A DNA stretch of 64,000 nucleotides, taken from the NCBI GenBank assembly GCA_963800065.1, contig CAWCZO010000002.1, forward strand, positions 1-64,000, given 5' to 3'. Position 1 is the first letter of the stretch. Each line of letters starts with the position of its first letter. This DNA comes from CAWJFJ01 sp963800065. Lineage in GTDB: Bacteria > Actinomycetota > Acidimicrobiia > Acidimicrobiales > UBA8190. Both the position numbers and the translations under genes were made by a program. The notes below the pieces were generated by a model. It saw nothing but the letters and a program-made list of their open reading frames with translations, had not been told where the DNA came from and searched no databases. This document shows, in pieces, positions 33,780-42,612 of this stretch.

Positions 33780-35383
33780 GTGAGCGCGGCCGGAAAGGGG
33801 GACGATCCCGACGTCAGGATGACGGATTCCGGGATCGAGATCCGGCCCGTCTACGACGCCTCCGACCTCGAGAATTGGGATCCCGCCACCAAGCTGGGTG
33901 AGCCGGGATCACCGCCGTACACCCGGGGGATCTACCCCTCGATGTACCGGGGCCGGCTGTGGACGATGCGGCAGTACGCCGGTTTCGGCTCGGCGGAGTC
34001 GACCAACGAGCGGTTCAAATTCCTGCTCGCTGCCGGTCAGACCGGCCTGTCGTGCGCCTTCGACCTCCCGACCCAGATGGGCCTCGATTCCGACCATCCC
34101 CGGGCCGAGGGTGAGGTCGGGAAGGTGGGGGTGGCCATCGACTCGCTGGCCGACATGCGGCTGCTCCTGGCCGGACTCCCTCTCGACAAGGTGACGACGT
34201 CGATGACCATCAACGCCACCGCCGGGATCCTCCTGCTGCTCTACGAACTGGTGGCCGAGGAGCAGGGAGTGGCCCCGGCCGCTCTGGGGGGACCATCCAG
34301 AACGACATCCTGAAGGAGTACGTGGCCCGGGGTACCTACATCTACCCGCCGCGACCGTCGATGCGCCTCATCACCGACACCTTCGCCTACTGCGCCGAGC
34401 GTCTCCCCAACTGGAACACCATCTCGATCTCCGGCTACCACATCCGCGAGGCGGGCTCCACGGCGGTCCAGGAGATCGCTTTCACCATGGCCAACGGGAT
34501 CGCCTACGTCGAGGCGGCCCGGGAAGCGGGGCTCGACGTCGACAGCTTCGCCCCCCGGCTCTCGTTCTTCTGGAACGCCCACAACAACCTCTTCGAGGAG
34601 GTGGCCAAGTACCGCGCCGCCCGGCGGATCTGGGCCCGGATCATGACCGAGCGTTTCGAGGCCCGCGACGAGAGGTCGCGCCTTTTGCGGTTCCACACCC
34701 AGACGGGCGGTTCGACCCTCACGGCCCAGCAGCCCGAGAACAACATCGTCAGGGTGACGGTCCAGGCCCTGGCCGCCGTCCTCGGCGGGACCCAGTCCCT
34801 GCACACCAACGGTTACGACGAAGCCCTCGGTCTCCCGACCACGAAGGCGGCCAAGATCGCGCTGCGGACCCAGCAGGTCATCGGCTACGAGTCCGGGGCG
34901 GCCGACACCGTCGATCCGCTGGCCGGGTCGTACTTCGTCGAAGCCCTCACCGACGAGGTCGAAGCGGGGGCGTGGGAGTACATCGAGAGGATCGACGCCC
35001 TCGGCGGGGCCGTTCCGGCCATCGAGCAGGGCTTCATGCAGGACGAGATCGAGCGGGCCGCTTACGCCTATGCCAAGGCCATCGACGACGGCGAGAAGAT
35101 CGTCATCGGTGTGAACAAGTACACCGACGAAGCCCTCGAAGCCGAGGACGTCTTCCCCATCGACCCCGCGCTCCAGAAGGCTCAGGTCGAACGGACCCGG
35201 TCGGTGCGGGCCGGGCGCGACCAGGGAGCGGTCGACGCCGCTCTGGCCGATGTGAAAGACGCCGCTCAGGCGACGCAGAACGTTCTGGTCCCCGTCCGTG
35301 AGGCCCTGCGGCGGATGGCGACACTGGGCGAGGTCTCCGACGTCCTGCGCGAGGTCTTCGGGGTCTACCGGCCCGGGCACTGA
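33780..35383 (+). pseudogene. Methylmalonyl-CoA mutase large subunit, single-base frameshift
   Basis: Adenosylcobalamin-dependent mutase interconverting methylmalonyl-CoA and succinyl-CoA, catalytic barrel only; no B12-binding domain, so it is the large subunit of a two-component enzyme. Frame 1 runs through PYTRGIYPSMYRG, TMRQYAGFGS and FDLPTQMGLDSDHPR to LGG at about 34290. Frame 2 resumes with ILKEYVARGTYIYPPRPSMR, SISGYHIREAG and IGVNKYTDE. Restoring one G to the run at 34286-34291 gives GGTIQNDILKEY and a normal 534-residue protein. Tyr in RQYAGF and Arg in VARGTYIYPP match methylmalonyl rather than isobutyryl mutases. The frameshift may be a homopolymer error. Confidence 0.87.
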
Positions 35384-35402
35384 CCGGCGGGGGTGCCCTC
35401 GC

Positions 35403-36587
35403 TCACGAGGGGGTGGCCAGCAGCCGGTGGCGCAGAACCGGATCGGTGGCGGCGTCGATGGCCGTCCAGGCCATCCCCACCGCGCCATCGACGAGGGCCG
35501 CCTCGGCCGAGGATCCGATGCAGGCGGCAGCGAACTCGGGTTGGTGGTTGACGGCACCGTGGGCGTCGACGCCGATCATGGGATGGATCGAGGGCACGGC
35601 CAGCGAGACGTTGGCCATGTCGGTGGAGATGGTGGGCCGGGCCGAACCGTCCTCGTCGGCGCCGTAACTCCGGCCGAGCGCCTCGGCGTTGACGCGCCAG
35701 GCGGAGGTCAGATCGGGATCGCCCTCGAAGTGGGAGTAGGTGGGGGAGAGGTCGGTGATCTCGAGGCTGGCCCCCGTGGCCAGCGCACCGGCTTCGAAGC
35801 AGCGTTCGATCCGGGGCCGGAGGGTGGCGAGATCGTCGAGGGAACGGGCCCGGACCATGTAGCGCCCGGTGGCTTCCTTGGGGACGATGTTGGGAGCGTC
35901 GCCCCCCTTCTCGACGATCCCGTGGACCTGGTTGCCGGGGTCGAGGTGCTGGCGGATGAGACCGATGGCCACCTGGGCCACGACGAAGGCGTCGCCGGCG
36001 TTGATGCCCTTCTCGGGCGACGCCGAGGCGTGGGCGTCGCGACCGACGTAACGGATGGCCATGTGGTCGACGGCCAGGCAGGTGGCCTCCAGGCGGTCCT
36101 CGGGCCAGGGGTGGACCATCATGGCGGCGTGGGCGTGGGCGAAGGCACCTCGCTGCAGGAGGAAGACCTTGCCACCACCGCCCTCTTCGGCCGGGGTCCC
36201 GAGGACGGTCACGGTCAGGCCCAGGTCGTCGGCCAGCGGGGCCAGAGCCAGCCCGGCCCCCACCGCCGACCCGGCGATGAGGTTGTGTCCGCAGGCGTGG
36301 CCGATCCCGGGTAGGGCGTCGTACTCGGCGCAGATCACGATCGACAGTGGACCCGATCCGGCCCGTGCCTCGAGCGCCGTGGGGATCTCGTAGGCACCCG
36401 CCTCCACCGAGAAGCCACCCTCCGCCAGCGCCTCGGCCACCCTCTCGGAGGCGAAGGTCTCCTCGAAGCAGAGCTCGGGCCGGTCGTGGATCCGCCGCGA
36501 CAGGGTGACCAGGTCGGCCCGGGCCGATTCGACCACCTTCCGGGTCGCCCTCTTGGCCACCGCCGGGTCGGGCACGGGCTCCGTCAT
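35403..36587 (-). CDS. M20 family amidohydrolase (AbgB-like)
   Basis: Zn-dependent hydrolase of 394 residues related to p-aminobenzoyl-glutamate hydrolase and M20D peptidases. Metal ligands are in GIGHACGHNLIAG and TPAEEGGGGK; a dimerisation lid domain (HMAIRYVGRDAHASASPEKG) occupies the middle; HGAVNHQPEF lies near the C terminus. Its ATG directly abuts the TAG stop of the carboxylase gene (0 bp), so the two are one operon. The link between the functions is not clear. Confidence 0.85.
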   Translation of the reverse strand: MTEPVPDPAVAKRATRKVVESARADLVTLSRRIHDRPELCFEETFASERVAEALAEGGFSVEAGAYEIPTALEARAGSGPLSIVICAEYDALPGIGHACGHNLIAGSAVGAGLALAPLADDLGLTVTVLGTPAEEGGGGKVFLLQRGAFAHAHAAMMVHPWPEDRLEATCLAVDHMAIRYVGRDAHASASPEKGINAGDAFVVAQVAIGLIRQHLDPGNQVHGIVEKGGDAPNIVPKEATGRYMVRARSLDDLATLRPRIERCFEAGALATGASLEITDLSPTYSHFEGDPDLTSAWRVNAEALGRSYGADEDGSARPTISTDMANVSLAVPSIHPMIGVDAHGAVNHQPEFAAACIGSSAEAALVDGAVGMAWTAIDAATDPVLRHRLLATPS

Positions 36588-38348
36588 CTACTCGACGACG
36601 GCGATCACGTCGCCGGGCCCGACCGAGTCGCCGGCCGAGACCCGGACTTCCTTCACCGTCCCCGCCTTCTCGGCGTTGATGGCGTTCTCCATCTTCATCG
36701 CCTCGAGGACGCAGACGGTCTGGCCCACCTCGACGGAGTCCCCGGGAGCGACGAGGACCTTCACGATGGTCCCCTGCATGGGGACGACCACCGTTCCCGA
36801 CCCCGTTCCCGTCATGGCCGTCCGTGGCTTCGTCGGCCGAGTCCCCGTCCGACCCGCACCGACCGGTCCGGCGGCGACGTCGGGGACCCAGAGCTTCACC
36901 GCATAGCGGCGTCCGTCGACCTCGGCTGTCACTTCCCGCAGGACGCGCGGTTCGGGATCGTCGGATCCGGACGTGTCACCCGGGGGTGCGGCGGTCCCGA
37001 ACGAGTCGGGGTCGAGCCGTTCCTCCACCCAGTTGGTCGAGTGGGTCGCCCCGATGAAGTCGGGGTGGGCCAGGATGGCCAGATCGGCCGGGATGGTGGT
37101 GGCCACCCCGGTGACCACGGTCTCCCCCAGGGCCCGGATCATCCGCCGTCGTGCCGCCTCGCGGTCGGGGCCCCAGACGACGAGCTTGGCGATCAGGTTG
37201 TCGTAGTACTGGGAGATGGTGTCGCCCGCCTCATAGCCGGCGTCGAGCCGGACACCGGGCCCGGCCGGGACTCGGAAGCCGGAGATCGTCCCCGGCGACG
37301 GGGTGAAGCGGCCCCCGGTGGGATCTTCGGCGTTCAGCCGGACCTCGATGGCGTGGCCGCGGGCGGCGATGTCGTCCTGGGCGAAGCCCAGTGGTTCGCC
37401 CGACGCCACCCGGAGCTGCCACTCGACGAGATCGAGGCCGGTGACGAGCTCGGTCACCGGGTGCTCCACCTGGAGCCGGGTGTTCATCTCGAGGAAGAAG
37501 AACTGGCCCTCTTCGTAAAGGAATTCGACCGTCCCGGCGTTCACATAGCCACAGGCCTTGGCCACTTTGACGGCGGCCTCCCCCATGGCTCGGCGGACGT
37601 CGTCGGCGAAGGCCGGGGCGGGGCTCTCCTCGATCAGCTTCTGGTGGCGGCGCTGGCACGAGCAGTCGCGCTCGCCGAGCCAGACGGTCTCGCCCCTCGT
37701 GTCGGCCAGGATCTGCATCTCGACATGCCGTGGCCAGGCCAGGTACCTCTCGAGATAGATCTCGGACCGTCCGAAATAGGCCTGGGCCTCGCGTTGGGCG
37801 GACTCCATGGCCTCGGCCGCCTCGTCGGGGCCCGAGACGACCTTCATTCCCCGGCCGCCCCCGCCGAAGGCCGCCTTGATGGCCACGGGCCAGCCGAATT
37901 CCTCTCCGAAGGAGACCACCTCGCCGGGATCGGTCACCGGTTCGGTCCGGCCCGGGACACCGGAGACACCCACCGCCTCGGCGGCCCGGCGCGAGGAGAT
38001 CTTGTCCCCCATCACCTCGATCGCCTCCGGGGGAGGGCCGATGAAGGTGACGCCGTCGGCCGCCACCTGCCGGGCGAAGTCGGCGTTCTCGGAGAAGAAG
38101 CCGTACCCGGGATGGACGGCGTCGGCCCCGGAGCGGGTCACGGCCTCGACGATGGTCGGTGTGTTCAGATAGCTTTCGGCCGCCGTCTGGCCGCCCAGGG
38201 CGTAGGCCTCGTCGGCCAGACGGACGTGGAGGGCGTCGCGGTCGAGTTCGGAGTAGACGGCCACCGTGCTCACCCCGAGCTCGCGGCAGGTCCGGATGAC
38301 CCGAACGGCGATCTCGCCCCGGTTGGCGATCAGGACCTTCTGGAGCAC
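36588..38348 (-). CDS. Acetyl/propionyl-CoA carboxylase alpha subunit (biotin carboxylase-BCCP)
   Basis: 586 residues. The biotin carboxylase half has VLIANRGEIAVRVIRTC, HPGYGFFSENADFA, KAAFGGGGRGMKV (ATP grasp), EMQILAD, RDCSCQRRHQKLIEE and EMNTRLQVEHPVTE. The C-terminal 75 residues are biotin carboxyl carrier protein with EAMKM as the biotinylation site. With a separate carboxyltransferase (not in the window) it would carboxylate acetyl- or propionyl-CoA; the nearby mutase and BirA favour the propionate route. Start is GTG 38348 with AAGGAGAG 5 nt upstream. Confidence 0.93.
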   Translation of the reverse strand: MLQKVLIANRGEIAVRVIRTCRELGVSTVAVYSELDRDALHVRLADEAYALGGQTAAESYLNTPTIVEAVTRSGADAVHPGYGFFSENADFARQVAADGVTFIGPPPEAIEVMGDKISSRRAAEAVGVSGVPGRTEPVTDPGEVVSFGEEFGWPVAIKAAFGGGGRGMKVVSGPDEAAEAMESAQREAQAYFGRSEIYLERYLAWPRHVEMQILADTRGETVWLGERDCSCQRRHQKLIEESPAPAFADDVRRAMGEAAVKVAKACGYVNAGTVEFLYEEGQFFFLEMNTRLQVEHPVTELVTGLDLVEWQLRVASGEPLGFAQDDIAARGHAIEVRLNAEDPTGGRFTPSPGTISGFRVPAGPGVRLDAGYEAGDTISQYYDNLIAKLVVWGPDREAARRRMIRALGETVVTGVATTIPADLAILAHPDFIGATHSTNWVEERLDPDSFGTAAPPGDTSGSDDPEPRVLREVTAEVDGRRYAVKLWVPDVAAGPVGAGRTGTRPTKPRTAMTGTGSGTVVVPMQGTIVKVLVAPGDSVEVGQTVCVLEAMKMENAINAEKAGTVKEVRVSAGDSVGPGDVIAVVE

Positions 38349-38416
38349 GCACTCTCCTTCGATTGACCCGGCCGCGTCGGCGCCGCGGCGCGAAGCTCCA
38401 ACACTGGCACGCCCCG

Positions 38417-38422
38417 TAGGGT
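38417..38422 (+). promoter_or_regulatory. -10 box TAGGGT, leaderless start of birA
   Basis: TAGGGT is 7 nt before the ATG at 38430. It supports that ATG over the in-frame GTG at 38421, which overlaps the box. Confidence 0.5.
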
Positions 38423-38429
38423 GGCTGCC

Positions 38430-39206
38430 ATGTACGAGGGCCGACGGTTCACCGAGGTGCGGCGCTTTCCCGAGCTGGACTCCACCAACCGGTACCTCCT
38501 CGACGAGGCCCGGGCCGGCGCCCCCGAGGGCCTCGTGGTCACCGCCGACCACCAGACGGCGGGCCGGGGCCGGCTCGGCCGCCGCTGGGAGGCCCCGCCC
38601 GGGGCCAACCTGCTCCTCTCGGTCCTCCTCCGGCCGGCGCTTCCCGTCGACCAGCTCCACCTCTGCACGGTGGCCATGGCTCTCGCCACCCGGGCCGGGG
38701 CCGCTCGGGTCGCCGGTATCGAGCCGGTCCTCAAATGGCCCAACGACGTCATGGTGGGGGAGAGGAAGCTGGCCGGCATCCTGGCCGAGGCCGTTCCCGG
38801 AGCGGTGGTCGTCGGCGTGGGGGTGAACGTGGCCTGGCCGCCACCCGACGGCGCACCGGGCGCCGACCGGGTCCCACCGGAAGTGGACAGCGCCACCTCC
38901 CTCTGGCGAGAGACCCGGGGACCGGGTTCGCCCATCCCTCCCGACACCGGTGTCCTGCTCGATGTCCTGCTCGACGAGCTCGGCCTCCGGCTGGACGACC
39001 TGGCCGACCCCGACGGGAGGCTTCGGCTGGCCTCGGACTACCGCCGGGTCTGCACCACGGTGGGGCGTGAGGTGAAGGTGTCGCTCCCCGGGGAGACGGT
39101 GACGGGGACGGCTCTCGACATAACCGTCGAGGGCCATCTCCTGGTCGACGTCGGGGCCTGCATCAGGACGATCACCGCCGGGGACGTCGTCCATCTCCGT
39201 ACCTGA
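38430..39206 (+). CDS. birA: Biotin-[acetyl-CoA-carboxylase] ligase
   Basis: Class I (non-DNA-binding) biotin protein ligase, 258 residues, with no N-terminal helix-turn-helix. LDSTNRYLLDEARAG, TAGRGRLGRRWEAPPG (biotinyl-AMP GRGRxGR loop), LKWPNDVMVGERKLAGIL and GVGVNVAWP are the family signatures; the small C-terminal SH3-like domain ends TITAGDVVHLR. It diverges from the carboxylase subunit it would biotinylate, over an 81-bp gap. Confidence 0.93.
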   Translation: MYEGRRFTEVRRFPELDSTNRYLLDEARAGAPEGLVVTADHQTAGRGRLGRRWEAPPGANLLLSVLLRPALPVDQLHLCTVAMALATRAGAARVAGIEPVLKWPNDVMVGERKLAGILAEAVPGAVVVGVGVNVAWPPPDGAPGADRVPPEVDSATSLWRETRGPGSPIPPDTGVLLDVLLDELGLRLDDLADPDGRLRLASDYRRVCTTVGREVKVSLPGETVTGTALDITVEGHLLVDVGACIRTITAGDVVHLRT

Positions 39207-39290
39207 CCTCGTCCCCCCCCGCCGACGCCCCTCCCTCACCGCCGCCGTCGAGTCCGGCGGGGTCCCGCCAAGGCCCCAGGTGACGGGGTC

Positions 39291-39296
39291 TACGAT
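39291..39296 (+). promoter_or_regulatory. -10 box TACGAT, leaderless start of the sugar operon
   Basis: TACGAT lies 8 nt before the GTG at 39305 and heads the co-directional sugar genes to 48.2 kb. Confidence 0.5.
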
Positions 39297-39304
39297 GTCG
39301 CCCC

Positions 39305-40333
39305 GTGCATCTACTCGTGACCGGGGGCGCCGGTTTCATCGGTTCGAACTTCGTCCGCTACTGGGTGGAGCACCACCCCGACGACGCCGTGGTGGCCTAC
39401 GACGCCCTGACCTACGCCGGGAACCGGCCCAGCCTGGCCGACGTCGAGGACCGGATCACCTTCGTCCGAGGAGACGTCTGCGACCCGGAGTTCACCCTCG
39501 AGACCCTGCGGGCCCACTCGATCGAGACCGTCGTCCATTTCGCCGCCGAGTCGCACAACTCCTTGGCCGTCCTCGACCCGGGGCTGTTCTTCCGGACCAA
39601 CGTCCTGGGGACCCAGACGCTCCTGGAGGCGTCGCGCAAGGCCGAAGTGGCGCGCTTCCACCACATCTCGACCTGCGAGGTCTACGGCGACCTTCCCCTC
39701 GACTCCGACGACGCCTTCTCGGAGGAGGATCCCTACCGACCCCGGACCCCCTACAACGCATCCAAGGCCGGGGCCGACCACGCCGTCCGGGCCTACATCG
39801 AGACGTTCGGGACGGCCGCCACCATCACCAACTGCTCGAACAACTACGGCCCCTACCAATTCCCCGAGAAGGTCATCCCCCTGTTCGCGGCGCGTGCTCT
39901 CGACGACAAGCCCCTTCCCCTCTACGCGTCGACCAAGAACCGGCGCGAGTGGCTCCACGTGGTCGACCACTGCCGGGCCATCGAGGCCGTCCTCGAACGG
40001 GGGCGGATCGGCGAGACCTACCACGTCGGCTCCGGCATCGAGGCCTCCATCGAGGAGATCGCCGACGCCGTTCTGGCCGCTCTGGGCAAGCCGGAGTCCC
40101 TGAAGGAGATCGTCCCCGACCGGCCCGGTCACGATCGCCGGTACCTCCTGGACTGCACCAAGATCCGGACCGAGCTCGGATGGGAGCCGACCGTGCCCTT
40201 CGAGGAGGGCCTGGCCGAGACGGTCCGCTGGTACGCCGCCAACCGACCGTGGTGGGAGCCGCTGCGCGACAGGGCGCCGGTGGTCGAGACCTCGTGGGGT
40301 GACGATGCCGACGGGCGCCGCGACCCGGGCTGA
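39305..40333 (+). CDS. dTDP-glucose 4,6-dehydratase-like protein (RmlB-like)
   Basis: Extended SDR of 342 residues. TGGAGFIGSNFVRYW binds NAD, YNASKAGADH is the YxxxK site, TNCSNNYGPYQFPEKVIP and DRPGHDRRYLLDC are RmlB signatures. Two active-site segments differ from classical RmlB: HISTCEVYGDL has Cys where HISTDEVYG has the catalytic Asp, and ESHNSLAVLDP replaces the ESHVDRSI motif. I recall this as a recurring actinobacterial subfamily. A role in dTDP-L-rhamnose or another 6-deoxysugar is likely, with rfbD 12 nt downstream. Confidence 0.85.
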   Translation: MHLLVTGGAGFIGSNFVRYWVEHHPDDAVVAYDALTYAGNRPSLADVEDRITFVRGDVCDPEFTLETLRAHSIETVVHFAAESHNSLAVLDPGLFFRTNVLGTQTLLEASRKAEVARFHHISTCEVYGDLPLDSDDAFSEEDPYRPRTPYNASKAGADHAVRAYIETFGTAATITNCSNNYGPYQFPEKVIPLFAARALDDKPLPLYASTKNRREWLHVVDHCRAIEAVLERGRIGETYHVGSGIEASIEEIADAVLAALGKPESLKEIVPDRPGHDRRYLLDCTKIRTELGWEPTVPFEEGLAETVRWYAANRPWWEPLRDRAPVVETSWGDDADGRRDPG

Positions 40334-40345
40334 GACAGGGCGCCC

Positions 40346-41296
40346 ATGAGGGTTCTCGTCACGGGCGCCGCCGGCCAGCTCGGCCGCGATCTCGTCGATG
40401 CCCTGTCCGGTGCGGTCCCGAGCGGTGGTCTGGCCGGTGCGCCGTCCACGGGCCGCCTGGGAGAGCGCGCTGCGGTCGAGGTGGTGGCCACCGACTTCGC
40501 CGGGCTCGACGCCGTCCCCACCGACATTCGCGTCCCGCTCGACATCACCGACCGAACGGCCGTCCGCTCGGTCATGGAGGCCTACCGCCCCGACATCGTC
40601 ATCCACGGGGCGGCGTGGACGGCCGTCGACGCCTGCGAGTCGGATCCCGACCGGGCCTTCGCCGTCAACGCCCTGGGCACGCGTCACATGGCCGAGGGGG
40701 CCCGCCACCACGGCGCCCATCTCGTCTACATCTCGACCGACTACGTCTTCGACGGGACCTCGTCCCGGCCCTACCTCGAGTGGGACGCACCCCATCCTCT
40801 CTCGGTCTACGGCCGCTCCAAGTGGGGCGGTGAGCAGGAGGTGGGTCCCGGTGCCACCATCGTCCGGACGTCCTGGGTGTCCGGGGCCCACGGCTCCAAC
40901 ATGGTCGGGACCGTCCTCCGGCTGGCCGCCGCCGGCGCCGGGCCCCTCCGTTTCGTCGACGACCAGCACGGGAGTCCGACCTTCACCGCCGACCTGGCCG
41001 GGGCGGTCACCGTGCTGGCCACCGAACGTCTCCCCGGCCTCTTCCACGTGACCAACCAGGGAGTCACCACCTGGTACGAGTTCGCCCGGGCGGTCCTGTC
41101 GGCTCGGGGCGACGATCCGTCACGGGTCGAACCGATCACCACCGCCGATCTCGATCCGCCGCGACCGGCGCCCCGACCGGCCAACTCGGTCCTCGACAAC
41201 GCCGCCCTCCGGCTGTCCGGTCTTCCCCTGCTCCCCGACTGGCATGACGCCCTGGCCCGGCTGGTCCCCGTCCTCGCCGCCGGGGGTCGGAGCTGA
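40346..41296 (+). CDS. rfbD: dTDP-4-dehydrorhamnose reductase
   Basis: NAD(P)H-dependent last step of dTDP-L-rhamnose synthesis, 316 residues. VTGAAGQLGRDL binds the cofactor; DIVIHGAAWTAVDACE, YISTDYVFDG and YGRSKWGGEQ (YxxxK) are the RmlD signatures; DDQHGSPTFTADLA and LSGLPLLPDWHDAL are C-terminal marks. It overlaps the next gene by one base (TGATG). No rmlC epimerase gene is visible in the window. Confidence 0.92.
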   Translation: MRVLVTGAAGQLGRDLVDALSGAVPSGGLAGAPSTGRLGERAAVEVVATDFAGLDAVPTDIRVPLDITDRTAVRSVMEAYRPDIVIHGAAWTAVDACESDPDRAFAVNALGTRHMAEGARHHGAHLVYISTDYVFDGTSSRPYLEWDAPHPLSVYGRSKWGGEQEVGPGATIVRTSWVSGAHGSNMVGTVLRLAAAGAGPLRFVDDQHGSPTFTADLAGAVTVLATERLPGLFHVTNQGVTTWYEFARAVLSARGDDPSRVEPITTADLDPPRPAPRPANSVLDNAALRLSGLPLLPDWHDALARLVPVLAAGGRS

Positions 41297-42612
41297 TGGG
41301 TCCGCCGGGCGATCCCTCCGATTCCTCCGATCTCCTCCTGGCCGTCATCGGCGCCGGCTACGTCGGGCTCACCACGGCCGTCTGCCTGGCCCACCTCGGC
41401 CATCGCGTCCGCTGCGGCGAGCTGGACACCGAGAAGGTGGCCCGACTGTCGCGCGGCGAGCCGACCATCCTGGAGGACGGCCTGGAGGAGCTCCTGCAGG
41501 AAGGGCTCGACGCCAAGCGGCTGCATTTCGTGGCCGGTGCGGCGTCGGCCGTGGAAGGCGCCGACTTCGTCTTCCTCTGCGTTCCCACCCCCCAGCGATC
41601 CGACGGGTCGGCCGACGTCACCGTCCTCGAGTCGGTGGCCGCCGAGATCGGCCCCCATCTGACCCCCGGCGCCGTGGTGGTTAACAAGTCGACGGTCCCC
41701 GTGGGATCGGCTCTGCGAGTGGAGCGTCTTCTCAACCGGCCCGGCGTCGGAGTCGTCTCCAACCCCGAATTCCTGCGGGAGGGGACCGCCGTCCACGACT
41801 GCCTTCATCCCGACCGGATCGTGGTCGGCGCCGACGACCGGGCCGCGGCGGCGCGCGTGGGCGCCCTCTTCGCCGGCGCTCATGCTCCGCTCATCGTCAC
41901 CGATGCGGCCACGGCGGAGACGATCAAGTACGCCTCCAACGCCTTCCTGGCCACCAAGCTCTCCTTCGTGAACGCCGTGGCCAATTTGTCCGAGGCCGTC
42001 GGTGCCGACGTGCGCGACGTGCTCCTGGGGATGGCCTACGACCACCGGATCGGGTTCGACTATCTCCGCCCCGGCCCCGGCTGGGGTGGGTCCTGTCTGC
42101 CCAAGGACACCCGGGCCCTTCTCTTCATGGCCGAGACCGGGGGCTACGAGTTCCCCCTCCTCCGTGAGGTCATCGAGACCAACGAGGCCCAGTTGTCGGT
42201 CGTGGTGACCAAGATCCGCCACGCCGTGGGCGGGTCGCTGGCCGGTTGCGCCATCGCCACCTGGGGCCTCACCTTCAAGGCGGGGACCGACGACCGCCGC
42301 GACTCCCCGGCGGTGGAGATCGTCAACCGGCTGGTGGCCGAAGGGGCCCGTGTCCGGGTCTTCGACCCCACCGTGACCGGCCCCGTGCCCGAGCTCCCCG
42401 ACGGCGTCGAGATCTGCGCCGACGCCTACACGGCCTGCGACGGCGCGGCCGCCGTGGTGGTCCTCACGGAGTGGGAGGAGCTCCGCCGGCTCGACTTCGC
42501 CAAGGTCCGTGCCCTGCTGGCGGAGCCGTCGGTGGTCGATGCCCGCAACCTCCTCGACCCCGCCGCCCTGCGCCGGATGGGTTTCGCCTACGTGGGGGTG
42601 GGACGGCCGTGA
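41296..42612 (+). CDS. UDP-glucose 6-dehydrogenase
   Basis: Two-step NAD oxidation of UDP-glucose to UDP-glucuronate, 438 residues. VIGAGYVGLTTAVCLAHLGH is the N-terminal Rossmann loop; VNKSTVPVGSALR and NPEFLREGTAVHDCLHPDR are substrate contacts; ETIKYASNAFLATKLSFVN carries the catalytic Lys, and GWGGSCLPKDTRAL the catalytic Cys. It is coupled to rfbD and, by a GTGA overlap, to the UXS-like gene that would use its product. Confidence 0.93.
   Translation: MGPPGDPSDSSDLLLAVIGAGYVGLTTAVCLAHLGHRVRCGELDTEKVARLSRGEPTILEDGLEELLQEGLDAKRLHFVAGAASAVEGADFVFLCVPTPQRSDGSADVTVLESVAAEIGPHLTPGAVVVNKSTVPVGSALRVERLLNRPGVGVVSNPEFLREGTAVHDCLHPDRIVVGADDRAAAARVGALFAGAHAPLIVTDAATAETIKYASNAFLATKLSFVNAVANLSEAVGADVRDVLLGMAYDHRIGFDYLRPGPGWGGSCLPKDTRALLFMAETGGYEFPLLREVIETNEAQLSVVVTKIRHAVGGSLAGCAIATWGLTFKAGTDDRRDSPAVEIVNRLVAEGARVRVFDPTVTGPVPELPDGVEICADAYTACDGAAAVVVLTEWEELRRLDFAKVRALLAEPSVVDARNLLDPAALRRMGFAYVGVGRP

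Noticed and set aside
35370..35402. GGGCAC...GTGCCC hairpin between the mutase and M20 genes as terminator
   Set aside because: Only 6 bp with an 11-13 nt GC-rich loop; weak compared with the 54447 hairpin.
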